A DNA stretch of 64,000 nucleotides, from positions 248,001 through 312,000 of the forward strand of contig DDVX01000006.1 in assembly GCA_002345575.1 (NCBI GenBank). Reading direction: 5' to 3'. The stretch is from Stutzerimonas stutzeri (GTDB lineage Bacteria > Pseudomonadota > Gammaproteobacteria > Pseudomonadales > Pseudomonadaceae). Below, piece by piece: positions 7,943 through 17,555 of this stretch. How positions within the stretch are numbered: position 1 is the first letter of the stretch; every line of letters begins with the position of its first letter. The notes beneath the pieces are model-generated. The model ran no database searches. It saw only the letters and a program-made list of their open reading frames with translations, and was not told the origin of the DNA. A program made the translations under genes and the position numbers.

Positions 7943-10858
7943 ATGTCCATCATCCGCACTTCCCGTTCAGCCGATCCGCGCTGGTTCCTTGGCGTTGGCA
8001 GCCTGTTGTTGGCCTTGTTGTTCGTCGGCCTGGCGCTCAACCACCATCAAGCCCGTGAGGCGGTCCTGAATCTGCAAAACGAGAATCAGGCCAAGCTGCA
8101 GGCGCTGGCGGTGCAAAGCGCTCAACAGCATCTGCTGCAGCAGGGCCAGTTGTTTGCCAAAACCCTTGCGACAGATCCTGATGTGCTGCGTCTGGTACGC
8201 CAGGCCGATCAGTGGCTGCGCCAGGGAGCACTGATGGAAGAGGCGGACCTGCAACCCATCCGCGCGCAACTGACCCGGCAGCTGATGCCCGCCTGGCAAG
8301 CACTGCAAAGCCACCGTGCGCTGCAGTTGCAGATCTACTGGGGCAAAGCAGGTATCAGCCTGCTGCGCATGCAGGCCCCCGAGGAATTTGGCGATGCGGT
8401 CGCCGATCACCGGCCATTGCTCTATCAAGCGCTGCATCAGGGGCGAATGACCTCCGGCCTGGATATTGGTCGGCACAGTGTCGGCAATCGTGCCATCGCC
8501 CCGCTACGCGCAAACGACGACCCCGATAGCCCGGTTATCGGCGCTCTGGAGGTCGGCTTCGGCATCCTCCCGGAGCTTTCCGTACTGGGCGAACAGCTCG
8601 ATGCGGGACTGGCGATTCTGGTCAACCAGGCCGAACTGGAAGGAGTTTTCTGGACACGCCCTGTGGGTGTGCGTCTCGACGGTTTGAAAGGCTGGTTGCT
8701 GCAAGCCCACTCGGCGCCGCAGATTCTTCGTTGGGCGACCCAGCGTGCCCTTCGGGCGCCAGGCCCGGGCGACACACTGCAAATACTGGATTCAGGAGAC
8801 CGGCGCTTTCTGCTCAACCAGATCCCGTTACATGACGCGCGCATGCATAACAATCCGTCACGCCCGCCCACGGCCGTTGTATTGGTCTGGCGTGACATCA
8901 CGGCAACCCTCGAAGAGCACCAGCACACCGAACACCAACTCTTGATGACGTGGGGGTTGGCTTGGCTGATCGCCGAAGCGCTGCTACTGGTGCTCGGCTG
9001 GCTGTTGCACCGTCGCACCATCGTCCAGCGCCGGCACGATACTGCCCTGCGCGATAGCGAAAGCCGCTTTCGCAGCATGGTCAGCAATCTACCAGGCGTG
9101 GTTTACCGTCACGGCAGCGACCCCGTCCGCCCCCCCGATTACCTGAGCACCGGCATCGAGCGCCTGACCGGCTATCGCGCTGAGGACTTTATTGCTCCCG
9201 ACCAGCGCAATTACCTCAGCCTGATTCATCCTGAAGATCGAGCAGGTTTCGAGCAGAGCGACGGCGATTTCGAGCGCACCTATCGACTGATCAACGCTGA
9301 CGGCGAAACCCTTTGGGTCCAGGAAAGCCGCCGCGCACTACGCGATGCCGATGGCACCCTGCTCTGGTACGACGGTTTCATCTGGGACGTGACCCAGCGC
9401 GTGATTGCCGAGCAGGCTTTGCGTGCCAGCCAGGAGCACTTGAGTTCGCTGTACCACCTGGCGCCGGTGGGCATCATGCTTAGCCGCCTGGAAGATGGCG
9501 AATTGCTGGAGTGGAATTCCGAACTGCAAAGAGTCAGTGGCTACTCCGCCACTGAACTCGCCGGTTGCAATGTACGCAGCCTATTGCCCGACCCGCGCAA
9601 CGGCCAGGCCACCGTCAGACAGCTGCTGCAAAAAGGCTGCTACGGCCCCCACGAAACCGAGCTGCGCCGGCAGGACGGCAAACAGGTCTCGGTATTGCTC
9701 AATGGCACGCTGATCAGCGGAGCCGACGGCGGCCAGCTGGTCTGGTCCATCGTGCAGGACATCACCGCGCGGGTCGCAGCAGAGCGTGAAACCAGCGAGC
9801 GCGAGCAGTATCTGCGTCTACTGATCGCCAACGTGGTGGATGCCATCATCATCATCGATACGCGCGGCATCATCGAGACCTTCAACCACGCCGCCGAAGA
9901 CATGTTCGGCTACGGCGAACAGGAAGTGCTGGGCCACAACCTATCGATGCTGATGCCAGAGCCACACCGCGCTGCCCATGACGGCTATCTGCGCGACTAC
10001 GAAAAGCGCGGCGAAGGCCGCATGCTGGAACAGAACCGCGAGCTGCTGGCGGTCCGGCGCAATGGCGAAACCTTCAGCATCGAGCTGCGTGTCTCGGAAA
10101 TCAGCCATGGCGGCGAACGCAAGTTCATCGGCCTGGTACGCGACATCACCGAGCGCAAGCGCATCGAGCGCATGAAGAGCGATTTCGTCTCGGTCGTCAG
10201 CCACGAGTTGCGCACGCCGTTGACCTCTATTGCCGGCGTCCTAGGGCTGATCACCGGCGGCGCACTGGGCGAGGCGCCCGAGTCGATGCGGTCGATGCTC
10301 GACATCGCGCAAAAGAACAGCCTCAGGCTTGGACTTTTGATCGACGACCTGCTGGACATGGACAAGCTGATCGCCGGCCAGATGCAGATGCAACTGCGCA
10401 ACCAGCAGCTGACGCCCCTGCTGCAGGAGGCGTTGCGCGCCAACCAGGGCTATTTCGAGCAGTACGGCGTTCATTGCGAACTGGGCGAACTGGATATGGC
10501 GCAAGTATCAGTAGACGCACATCGCCTACAACAGGTGCTGGCCAACTTCCTCTCGAATGCGGCGAAATTCTCGCCGACCGGAGAAGTCGTAACCTTGAGC
10601 AGCAAACGCCTGGGCGATCATATCCGTATCAGTGTCACCGACCACGGCCCGGGCATTCCGCAAGCCTTCAAGGAGCATATATTTCAGAAGTTCTCACAGG
10701 CCGACTCTTCGGATACGCGCCAGAAAGGCGGTACCGGCCTGGGCCTGGCGATCAGCAAGGAGCTGATCGAGCACATGCACGGGCGTATCGGTTTCGATGC
10801 CGAGCGCACCCAGGGCGCCTGCTTCTGGTTTGAACTGCCGATTCACAACGCCTCATGA
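7943..10858 (+). CDS. Membrane-bound multi-PAS sensor histidine kinase
   Basis: A 971-aa kinase. A first transmembrane segment (FLGVGSLLLALLFVGLAL) is followed by a roughly 270-residue extracytoplasmic sensor region rich in helical Gln/Leu. A second membrane segment (WGLAWLIAEALLLVLGWLL) follows, then three PAS/PAC units, HisKA with phospho-acceptor His754 in VVSHELRTPLTSI, and an HATPase domain with NAAKFSP, DHGPGIP and GTGLGLAIS. There is no fused receiver. The separate receiver gene 70 bp downstream is the likely partner. The start chosen is the ATG at 7943, since upstream extension needs a TTG. Ligand unknown. It is homologous to the kinase at 11346-13733 in its catalytic half. Confidence 0.85.
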   Translation: MSIIRTSRSADPRWFLGVGSLLLALLFVGLALNHHQAREAVLNLQNENQAKLQALAVQSAQQHLLQQGQLFAKTLATDPDVLRLVRQADQWLRQGALMEEADLQPIRAQLTRQLMPAWQALQSHRALQLQIYWGKAGISLLRMQAPEEFGDAVADHRPLLYQALHQGRMTSGLDIGRHSVGNRAIAPLRANDDPDSPVIGALEVGFGILPELSVLGEQLDAGLAILVNQAELEGVFWTRPVGVRLDGLKGWLLQAHSAPQILRWATQRALRAPGPGDTLQILDSGDRRFLLNQIPLHDARMHNNPSRPPTAVVLVWRDITATLEEHQHTEHQLLMTWGLAWLIAEALLLVLGWLLHRRTIVQRRHDTALRDSESRFRSMVSNLPGVVYRHGSDPVRPPDYLSTGIERLTGYRAEDFIAPDQRNYLSLIHPEDRAGFEQSDGDFERTYRLINADGETLWVQESRRALRDADGTLLWYDGFIWDVTQRVIAEQALRASQEHLSSLYHLAPVGIMLSRLEDGELLEWNSELQRVSGYSATELAGCNVRSLLPDPRNGQATVRQLLQKGCYGPHETELRRQDGKQVSVLLNGTLISGADGGQLVWSIVQDITARVAAERETSEREQYLRLLIANVVDAIIIIDTRGIIETFNHAAEDMFGYGEQEVLGHNLSMLMPEPHRAAHDGYLRDYEKRGEGRMLEQNRELLAVRRNGETFSIELRVSEISHGGERKFIGLVRDITERKRIERMKSDFVSVVSHELRTPLTSIAGVLGLITGGALGEAPESMRSMLDIAQKNSLRLGLLIDDLLDMDKLIAGQMQMQLRNQQLTPLLQEALRANQGYFEQYGVHCELGELDMAQVSVDAHRLQQVLANFLSNAAKFSPTGEVVTLSSKRLGDHIRISVTDHGPGIPQAFKEHIFQKFSQADSSDTRQKGGTGLGLAISKELIEHMHGRIGFDAERTQGACFWFELPIHNAS

Positions 10859-10928
10859 TGGGTTGTTTTTCTATCAACAGATTGCGCATTGTTCACTCAT
10901 AAATTTGCCTGGTCCCGGAGGTAACCGC

Positions 10929-11315
10929 ATGATCGAGCTGAAACGGATTCTGCACGTAGAAGACGATCCGTCCATCCAAGCTGTGGCCAAGGTCGCGCTG
11001 GAAGTAATCGGCGGCTTTGAGGTGCTCAGCTGCGCGTCGGGGCAGCAGGCCGTGGAGGAAGTCGAGCAGTTCGCGCCGCAGTTCATCCTGCTTGATGTGA
11101 TGATGCCCGGCATGGGTGGCCCGGAAACCCTGACCAGGCTGGGCCAACGTGTGGACCTGAGCACGATTCCGGTAGCCTTCATGACCGCCAAAGTACAACC
11201 CGGGGAGATCGAGCATCTGCGTAAACTGGGTGCGCAGGATGTGATCATCAAACCATTCGACCCAATGCGCCTGGCCAGTCAGATCCAGGCGATCTGGAAA
11301 AACTGGCTCCCATAA
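10929..11315 (+). CDS. Single-domain response regulator (CheY-like), first copy
   Basis: A 128-aa stand-alone receiver: acidic pocket HVEDDP near the N-terminus, phospho-acceptor Asp56 in ILLDVMMPG, Thr in AFMTAK and Lys in IIKPFDP. The ATG at 10929 sits behind CCCGGAGGTAACCGC, a strong ribosome site, so a longer open frame upstream is not used. No output domain is present, so it signals by protein contact or as a phosphorelay carrier. It lies between two kinases and resembles the receiver at 13733-14119, both having the acceptor at residue 56. Confidence 0.88.
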   Translation: MIELKRILHVEDDPSIQAVAKVALEVIGGFEVLSCASGQQAVEEVEQFAPQFILLDVMMPGMGGPETLTRLGQRVDLSTIPVAFMTAKVQPGEIEHLRKLGAQDVIIKPFDPMRLASQIQAIWKNWLP

Positions 11316-11345
11316 GCTCTTCTGCGCAGCAAGACGGAATAGAAA

Positions 11346-13733
11346 ATGGAGTCATCAAAAGCCAATCCAAAGACTCGCGAACTGTCACGCCTTGCGGCGC
11401 TGCTGCGCTACGATATTCTCGACAGCCCGAACGAAGACGCTTTTGACGATTTTACCCACCTGGCAGCACAGATCTGCGGCACGCCCATCGCGCTGATTTC
11501 ACTGGTCGATGAACAACGCCAGTGGTTCAAGAGCCGCTTCGGCCTGGACGTCAGCCATACCCCGCGCGAAATCTCCTTTTGCACCCATACCATCGAAGGC
11601 AACGGCATCTTCGAGGTTAACGACGCCTGCCAGGACCCGCGGTTCCAGCAAAATCCGCTAGTGACCGACGAGCCGCACATACGCTTCTACGCCGGCACTC
11701 CGCTGGGTACACCGGACGGTTACAACCTAGGCACTCTGTGTGTAATAGACCGCCAGCCGCGCCGGCTCGATGCGGCCCAGCGCGATGCATTGGAACGCCT
11801 CGGCCGGCAGATCATGCGCCTGTTCGAGGAGCGCCTTCAGGCCCAGCGCTATGCCGAGCAGGCCGCCATGCAACAGGCGCTGCTCAATAGCGCTGCCAGC
11901 GCCATACTGGTGACCACCGCCGATGGTTTCATCTCTGCGGTCAATCCCACTGCCGAGCGCTTGTTTGGCTATAGCGAAGCGATGCTGATCGATCATCCGC
12001 TGACCTCGGCACTGTTTCCCCAAAAGGCGCTAGCCCGCCGCGCCGCAATTCTCAGCGACGCCCTGGGCGAAACCGTCGCACCGGGCTTCGCCGTGCTCAC
12101 CGCACCGCTGCTCAAGGGCCGGCGCGAAGTGCGCGAATGGAACCTGCGTCATCGCAACGGTACGTCGATACCTGTACTGGTGAGCATCTCGGCGATCCAT
12201 GACGAATACGAATTACTGCGTGGCTATATCGTCAGCGCCCACGACCTGGCTCATCAGGAACACCTGCAACTGCGCCTGCAACAGATCGCCGCGCAGGTGC
12301 CGGGGATGCTGTTCCAGCTCAGCTGGCATGCCAACGGGCAAACCTCGTTCCTCTATGTCAGCGAAGGTATCGAGGCCATCTATGGACTGAGCACGGCTGA
12401 TCTGGAGTCAAGCATCGGCCCGATCTACGCCAGGGTTTATCCGGATGACCGGCCGCAGGTGCTGGCGAGCATTCGCCAGGCTGCCAGTAGCCTGGCGACC
12501 TGGCATTTCGAGCACCGTATCGAGCACCCGCGCAAGGGCCTGATTTGGGTCGAGGCACGCGCCACACCGCTGCGCCAGCCCGACGGCTCGGTGCTCTGGC
12601 ACGGTCTGGTGACCGACATCACCGAACGCAAGGCCGAACAGCTGGAACTGGACAAGCAGCAGGAAATGAACCGTCGCCTGCTCGAAGCCCTGTCCGAAGC
12701 CGTGGTCGCTTGCGACGCCGAAGGCAACCTGACCCTGTTCAACAATACCGCCCGACTCTGGCACGGTCTCGATACGCAGCAACTGCCGCCCGAGGACTGG
12801 GCTAAGCATTACCACCTCTATCAGGCCGATGGCACGACGCCGCTGCATCCGGAGGAAGTCCCGCTGATGCGCGCGTTGCGTGGCGAGCATATCCGTAATG
12901 TCGAGATGACCATTGTCACGAAAGGCAACACCCGCTACGTCCTGGCCAATGCCGACCCGATGTTTGCCTCTGATGGCCGGCAGAACGGCGCCGTGGTGGT
13001 CCTGCATGACATCACCGAGCGCAAGAACATCGAGAAGATGCAGCGCGAGTTCGTCTCCACCGTCAGTCACGAGCTGCGCACGCCCCTGACCTCCATCACC
13101 GCCTCGCTGGGGCTGATCTGCGGCCAGGTGATGGGCGATGTACCCAAGCATTTGCAGGAATTGCTGGACATCGCCCATCAGAACAGTAAGCACTTGAGCG
13201 CCCTGATCGACGATCTGCTGGACATCGACAAGCTAACCGCCGGGAAGATGCGTTTCAGGCTCGAACTACAGCCTCTACTGCCCCTGCTTGAACAAGCCAT
13301 GCGCAACAATCAGGGCTATGCCAGCAGCTACACTGTGGCCATCAGGCTCGGCGAATGTCCGCCAGTACAAGTCAGAGTCGATGCCATGCGTCTGGTTCAG
13401 GTCTTGAGCAACCTGCTGTCCAATGCAGCCAAGTTCTCTCCGGCTGGAGAAAGTGTCGACCTGTTTGCCGAGCGCGTCACCGAGAACTGTGTTCGCATCA
13501 GTATCCGTGACCGCGGGCCGGGTATCGCCGACAGTTTCCGTGAACGAATCTTCAGCCGCTTCGCCCAGGCAGACTCCTCCGACACGCGCCAACAGGGCGG
13601 TACCGGCTTGGGCCTGGCCATCAGCAAAGAACTCACCGAGCACATGGGTGGACAGATAGGCTTCGACTCGTCCCCCGGTGCCGGTGCCTGCTTCTGGGTA
13701 GAGCTGCCCTGCCAGCCCGGGAGCCTGCCCTGA
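11346..13733 (+). CDS. GAF-PAS soluble sensor histidine kinase
   Basis: A 795-aa kinase without membrane segments. It has an N-terminal GAF domain (ALISLVDEQRQWFKSRFGL, CVIDRQPRRLDAAQRD), three PAS/PAC units, HisKA with His575 in TVSHELRTPLTSI, and an HATPase domain (NAAKFSPAGES, DRGPGIAD, GTGLGLAISKEL). Its HisKA-HATPase half aligns by eye with the kinase at 7943-10858, including DDLLD-DKL-AG and NNQGY. That suggests tandem duplication of a kinase-receiver module with different sensor halves. The stop overlaps the start of the next receiver gene (TGATG), indicating translational coupling. Confidence 0.87.
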   Translation: MESSKANPKTRELSRLAALLRYDILDSPNEDAFDDFTHLAAQICGTPIALISLVDEQRQWFKSRFGLDVSHTPREISFCTHTIEGNGIFEVNDACQDPRFQQNPLVTDEPHIRFYAGTPLGTPDGYNLGTLCVIDRQPRRLDAAQRDALERLGRQIMRLFEERLQAQRYAEQAAMQQALLNSAASAILVTTADGFISAVNPTAERLFGYSEAMLIDHPLTSALFPQKALARRAAILSDALGETVAPGFAVLTAPLLKGRREVREWNLRHRNGTSIPVLVSISAIHDEYELLRGYIVSAHDLAHQEHLQLRLQQIAAQVPGMLFQLSWHANGQTSFLYVSEGIEAIYGLSTADLESSIGPIYARVYPDDRPQVLASIRQAASSLATWHFEHRIEHPRKGLIWVEARATPLRQPDGSVLWHGLVTDITERKAEQLELDKQQEMNRRLLEALSEAVVACDAEGNLTLFNNTARLWHGLDTQQLPPEDWAKHYHLYQADGTTPLHPEEVPLMRALRGEHIRNVEMTIVTKGNTRYVLANADPMFASDGRQNGAVVVLHDITERKNIEKMQREFVSTVSHELRTPLTSITASLGLICGQVMGDVPKHLQELLDIAHQNSKHLSALIDDLLDIDKLTAGKMRFRLELQPLLPLLEQAMRNNQGYASSYTVAIRLGECPPVQVRVDAMRLVQVLSNLLSNAAKFSPAGESVDLFAERVTENCVRISIRDRGPGIADSFRERIFSRFAQADSSDTRQQGGTGLGLAISKELTEHMGGQIGFDSSPGAGACFWVELPCQPGSLP

Positions 13734-14119
13734 TGAGGCCTCTGCAGCGCATCCTGCATATTGATGACGTGCCATCAATCCAGGTGGTGACGCGCATCGC
13801 CCTGGAGAAGCTCGGCGGCTTTCAGATTCTGAGCTGCGCCAGTGGCGCCGAAGCGCTGGCGCAGGTCCGCAAGTTCGATCCGGACATGATTCTTCTGGAT
13901 CTCGAGTTGCCGCAGATGGACGGCATTGAACTGTTGCAGCAGCTCTCGCAACTGATCGACCTGCAATGCACACCGGTGGTGCTTCTGACCGGCCGTAACG
14001 AATCGGTCGAGCTGGACGATTTGCGCCAGTTGGGGGTGCGCGAGCTGTTGCTCAAACCTTTCGACCCGCTGCTCCTGGCGACACAGCTCAATGCAATATG
14101 GGAAGCCGAACATGAGTAA
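13733..14119 (+). CDS. Single-domain response regulator (CheY-like), second copy
   Basis: A 128-aa receiver with HIDDVP (acidic pocket), Asp56 in ILLDLELPQMDG, VLLTGRN and LLLKPFDP. It overlaps the preceding kinase stop by one base and the following gene start by eight bases, so three genes are translationally coupled. It is paralogous to the receiver at 10929-11315 (shared GGF-LSCASG segment and LKPFDP). Likely role: passing phosphate from the GAF-PAS kinase to the Hpt domain of the next protein. The partner assignment is inferred from gene order. Confidence 0.87.
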   Translation: MRPLQRILHIDDVPSIQVVTRIALEKLGGFQILSCASGAEALAQVRKFDPDMILLDLELPQMDGIELLQQLSQLIDLQCTPVVLLTGRNESVELDDLRQLGVRELLLKPFDPLLLATQLNAIWEAEHE

Positions 14120-15737
14120 TGCCGAAGCACTGCATAGCCAGCTGCAAGCCTTGAACGACAAGTTCGCTGAGCGCCTGCAACAGGAGCTACCAGAGCTCGA
14201 TCAGCTTGCCGAAGCATTGCAGCTGGCCCGCGAAGGCGAGCAGCGCCGACAGCTGATGCTCACCATTCACGAACACTTGCACCGCCTCGCCGGCAGCGCC
14301 GGCACCTTCGGATTTACCACGCTTGGCCAACAGGCGCGCCTGCTGGAGCAGCGTGCCGACCGCTGGCTGGAAGCCTCAAAGCCCAGCGGCCAGGCCCTCA
14401 CGGCATTTGTTCGGGCAGTGCGTCTGTGGACCGCAGAAACCCAGGCGCGCGCGCCGAGCAATCTGCCCGAGGCGCCTGCGGAAAGTTGCGACAACCTCCA
14501 GGCCGGCTGTCGCATCTTCCTGCTTGAAAGCGACCCCGAGGCTGGCCACAAGATGTGCCAGACGCTGGGCAACTTCGGCTACGACGTGCTGCGATTCGAC
14601 CAGCCAGAGCAACTGCGGGCCGCATTCGACAAGCAGCTGCCCGATGCCCTGATCGTCAGCCAGCACGGCGGCGAGCTGGCGGCTATCAGTGCATTGCAGC
14701 AGAGTCTGGAAACACCGCTGCCGTTACTGGTGATCAGCCAGCGTAGCGACTTCAACAGCCAGCTGGCCGCCGTACGAGCTGGGGCGCAGGGTTATTTCAC
14801 TCGGCCAGTGGACATCACCCAGCTGGAGAACAGCTTGGAGCACTGCCTCAACCTGCAGCAGAACGAACCCTATCGGATCCTTATCGTCGATGATGATGCC
14901 GACCTCGCCGCACGCTACAGCCTGGTCCTGCGCAACTCACAGATGCTGGTACAGACCCTCAGCGATCCCAGCCAGCTGTTCGATACCCTGCACACCTTCA
15001 ACCCCGAAGTGCTGTTGCTGGACGTCAATATGCCGCTGTGCTCCGGACCAGAGCTGGCGCAGATGATCCGCCTGAATGACGAGTGGCTGCGGCTGACCAT
15101 CATCTACCTGTCCGCTGAAACCGATATCAACCGGCAGATGGCCGCGCTGCTCAAGGCCGGCGACGATTTCATCACCAAACCCATCAGCGACAACGCTCTG
15201 ATTGCAGCGGCGTTCTCCCATGCACAACGCGCTCGCTCGCTGAGCACCGCGTTGGCGCGTGACAGCCTTACCGGTCTGCTCAAGCATGCCGACATCAAGG
15301 AACAAGTGATTCTGGAGGCGCAGCGGGCACAGCGCAGCGGCAAGCCGACCAGCGTGGTCATGCTCGATCTAGATCACTTCAAGCAGGTGAATGACCAGTA
15401 CGGCCATGCTGCGGGCGACAACGTCATCCGCTCACTGGCCAACCTGTTGCGCCAGCGCCTACGACGCATCGACAGTCTGGGTCGTTACGGCGGCGAGGAG
15501 TTCGTCGCCGTCCTGCCAGAGTGCAGCGCCGTGCAGGCCAAAGCCATCTTCGATGAAATCCGTCAGCGTTTCGCGGCACTCACCTTTCACGCCGGTGCGC
15601 GCACCTTCAGCGTATCGCTGAGTGCCGGCATCTGCGAAACCAACGACGATGCCCAGCCCGAAACTATGCTTGAACGCGCTGACCAGGCGCTCTATGCCGC
15701 CAAGCACAATGGGCGCAACCAGGTTCGGATAGCGTGA
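14112..15737 (+). CDS. Hpt-REC-REC-GGDEF diguanylate cyclase
   Basis: A 541-aa output protein from the ATG at 14112. An N-terminal Hpt domain carries His57 in HLHRLAGSAGTFGF. The next receiver-like domain (about residues 135-250) appears degenerate, because the acceptor position reads DALIVSQHGG with no aspartate. A second receiver is canonical (LIVDDDAD, Asp304 in LLLDVNMP, KPIS). The C-terminal GGDEF domain has an intact GRYGGEEF (residues 460-464) and LDLDHFKQVNDQYGH. It should make cyclic di-GMP under phosphorelay control. It ends the kinase-receiver operon and gives the cluster a c-di-GMP output. Confidence 0.88.
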   Translation: MSNAEALHSQLQALNDKFAERLQQELPELDQLAEALQLAREGEQRRQLMLTIHEHLHRLAGSAGTFGFTTLGQQARLLEQRADRWLEASKPSGQALTAFVRAVRLWTAETQARAPSNLPEAPAESCDNLQAGCRIFLLESDPEAGHKMCQTLGNFGYDVLRFDQPEQLRAAFDKQLPDALIVSQHGGELAAISALQQSLETPLPLLVISQRSDFNSQLAAVRAGAQGYFTRPVDITQLENSLEHCLNLQQNEPYRILIVDDDADLAARYSLVLRNSQMLVQTLSDPSQLFDTLHTFNPEVLLLDVNMPLCSGPELAQMIRLNDEWLRLTIIYLSAETDINRQMAALLKAGDDFITKPISDNALIAAAFSHAQRARSLSTALARDSLTGLLKHADIKEQVILEAQRAQRSGKPTSVVMLDLDHFKQVNDQYGHAAGDNVIRSLANLLRQRLRRIDSLGRYGGEEFVAVLPECSAVQAKAIFDEIRQRFAALTFHAGARTFSVSLSAGICETNDDAQPETMLERADQALYAAKHNGRNQVRIA

Positions 15738-15880
15738 CAAGCGGTTGAAAGCTGATATGCCCGGAAGCTGGCGAGCCGGCAGGGCCTCGTCGAACTGCTT
15801 GCCTAACATCATGCCCAGGCCACCCTGGCCCTGACAGGCTCACCCCCAGGACTAGGCAGCGCTACTGCCGAATCAGATCA

Positions 15881-17356
15881 TCACAGTTCGAGGCGGAAAG
15901 ACTCGAACAGTGCTGGAATGCCCGGAAACATACCGACACCCAGCATTACGCCGCAGAGCACGACGAACACCACGAAGGGAATGATCCAACGATGCAGGCG
16001 ACTCAGCGACTGGCTGTGCTCCTTGTCACCGATCAGCCCCATATTGTCCAGCAGCACGGTGAGTGACCAGCCGAACACCGGGTTCACCAGCGCCGATGAG
16101 AACACCACGATGGCAGCCGACTGCGATGTCTTGCCCTTGCGGGTCATCTGCATGCCCGCCTCCAGCAGCGGCAGGTACACCCCCACCAACAACGCCACAC
16201 TGAGCACCGGCGGCCAGATGGCCAGATCCATAGGGTAGCCCCAGAGCGCAGCAATCACGCAGAGGAGGCCTGTCAGCAGCGCACCCGCTGGAATTGGCCG
16301 CTTGGCGATGGCCGCCGGCACCAAAAAGGTACCCCAGGAAGAGGCCAGGTTGCCCCCGCCCAGCGCCGTACCGACCACCTGCCGCGCAGCCGCCACGCAC
16401 ATGGTGTCATCGATATTCATCAGCACTTTCTGCGCCTTCGGCGGGTAGTTGAGCTGTTGGAAAATCCGATGACCGAGGAAGTCTGGCGACCACATGGCTA
16501 CAGCCAGTACAGCGAAAGGGAAGACCGCCACGAAATGATGCAGGTCCGGCAAGCCCAGCTGCCAGCCGGTGTCCTCTCCCCACCAATAGGCAGGGTTTAA
16601 ATTGGGAATGCCCGGCTCGGTCTGGAACTCAAAAGGTGCGCCCAGCGCGAAAGCGATCACCGCTGCCAGCACACAACCGAGGGGAATCGCCAGCCAGCGC
16701 AGCCGAATATGCTCCAGATAGGCATACATCACGATGGTTGCGAACACCACTACAAAGGCGATGTAACCCATATCGAAACCATTGGCCCACTCGAACAGCA
16801 CCTTTACCTGGGAGGTCATGCCAATAAAGCCCAGATACAACAGCAAACCGCCACAGACGCCATCGCTGGTTAGGCGCGCCAGCAGACTGCCGCCCTTGAG
16901 CACGCCAAGGGTGAAGCCCAGCACACCGACCATGATGCCTAGCGCCATCGGGTGTCCGCCTGATGCAACAATCAGCGGAATCAGCGGAATCAGCGGACCG
17001 TGGGTACCGGCCAAGTTAGCCGTCGGATTAAGGAAGCCGGAAAACAGCACGACGAACAGAACCGCAGCAATGAGCATCTCGAAGCGGACGTTCTCGATGA
17101 CAAAATCGTTGGATAGCCCAAGCGGTGAGGCAAATGCGGCGACAATCGCCGCCACCATAACGATTTTGCCGATGGTCGCCGCCATCGCCGGCACCCAATC
17201 CTCGTATTCGAAGCGGTAATCACGAAACGGCAGGTTTATCCCCCAGCGTTTCGGCGCCATGATTTCCAGCTCGTGCTCGAGATATTCCGAGCGCGTAGCA
17301 AAATTTTCCTTTGGCTTGTGGAGCTCCTGGTAACTGCTTAGGTTCCTATCATTCAT
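15881..17356 (-). CDS. DUF3360 family multi-pass membrane protein
   Basis: From the ATG at 17356 (MNDRNLSSYQELHK) this is a 491-aa protein. A conserved soluble start (LEIMAPKRWGINLPFRDYRF) is followed by about 12 hydrophobic segments. I recognise the DUF3360 family, membrane proteins probably of the SulP/nucleobase-transporter fold, with no established substrate. A short in-frame triplication encodes PLIPLIPLI near residue 125. The gene is isolated, minus strand, and ends convergently with the GGDEF gene. The in-frame upstream extension to 17428 has no clear ribosome site and is not used. Transport is inferred, not shown. Confidence 0.7.
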   Translation of the reverse strand: MNDRNLSSYQELHKPKENFATRSEYLEHELEIMAPKRWGINLPFRDYRFEYEDWVPAMAATIGKIVMVAAIVAAFASPLGLSNDFVIENVRFEMLIAAVLFVVLFSGFLNPTANLAGTHGPLIPLIPLIVASGGHPMALGIMVGVLGFTLGVLKGGSLLARLTSDGVCGGLLLYLGFIGMTSQVKVLFEWANGFDMGYIAFVVVFATIVMYAYLEHIRLRWLAIPLGCVLAAVIAFALGAPFEFQTEPGIPNLNPAYWWGEDTGWQLGLPDLHHFVAVFPFAVLAVAMWSPDFLGHRIFQQLNYPPKAQKVLMNIDDTMCVAAARQVVGTALGGGNLASSWGTFLVPAAIAKRPIPAGALLTGLLCVIAALWGYPMDLAIWPPVLSVALLVGVYLPLLEAGMQMTRKGKTSQSAAIVVFSSALVNPVFGWSLTVLLDNMGLIGDKEHSQSLSRLHRWIIPFVVFVVLCGVMLGVGMFPGIPALFESFRLEL

Positions 17357-17555
17357 GATAAACAGCCATACCAAAAAATTGTCGCAACGGTACAGACTGG
17401 CCTGCGGCAAAACACCACGACCATCCACCTATTGAGGCGGAGCAATGAAGTATGATAGTTAGCTAGCTAAGTATTCGGCAACTTTGCGCTGCGAGGTCTG
17501 CCCCGCAGCGGCGGAGCGCCAGATCAACTCTGTTAGAAAAGAGGAGAGTGGCTGC

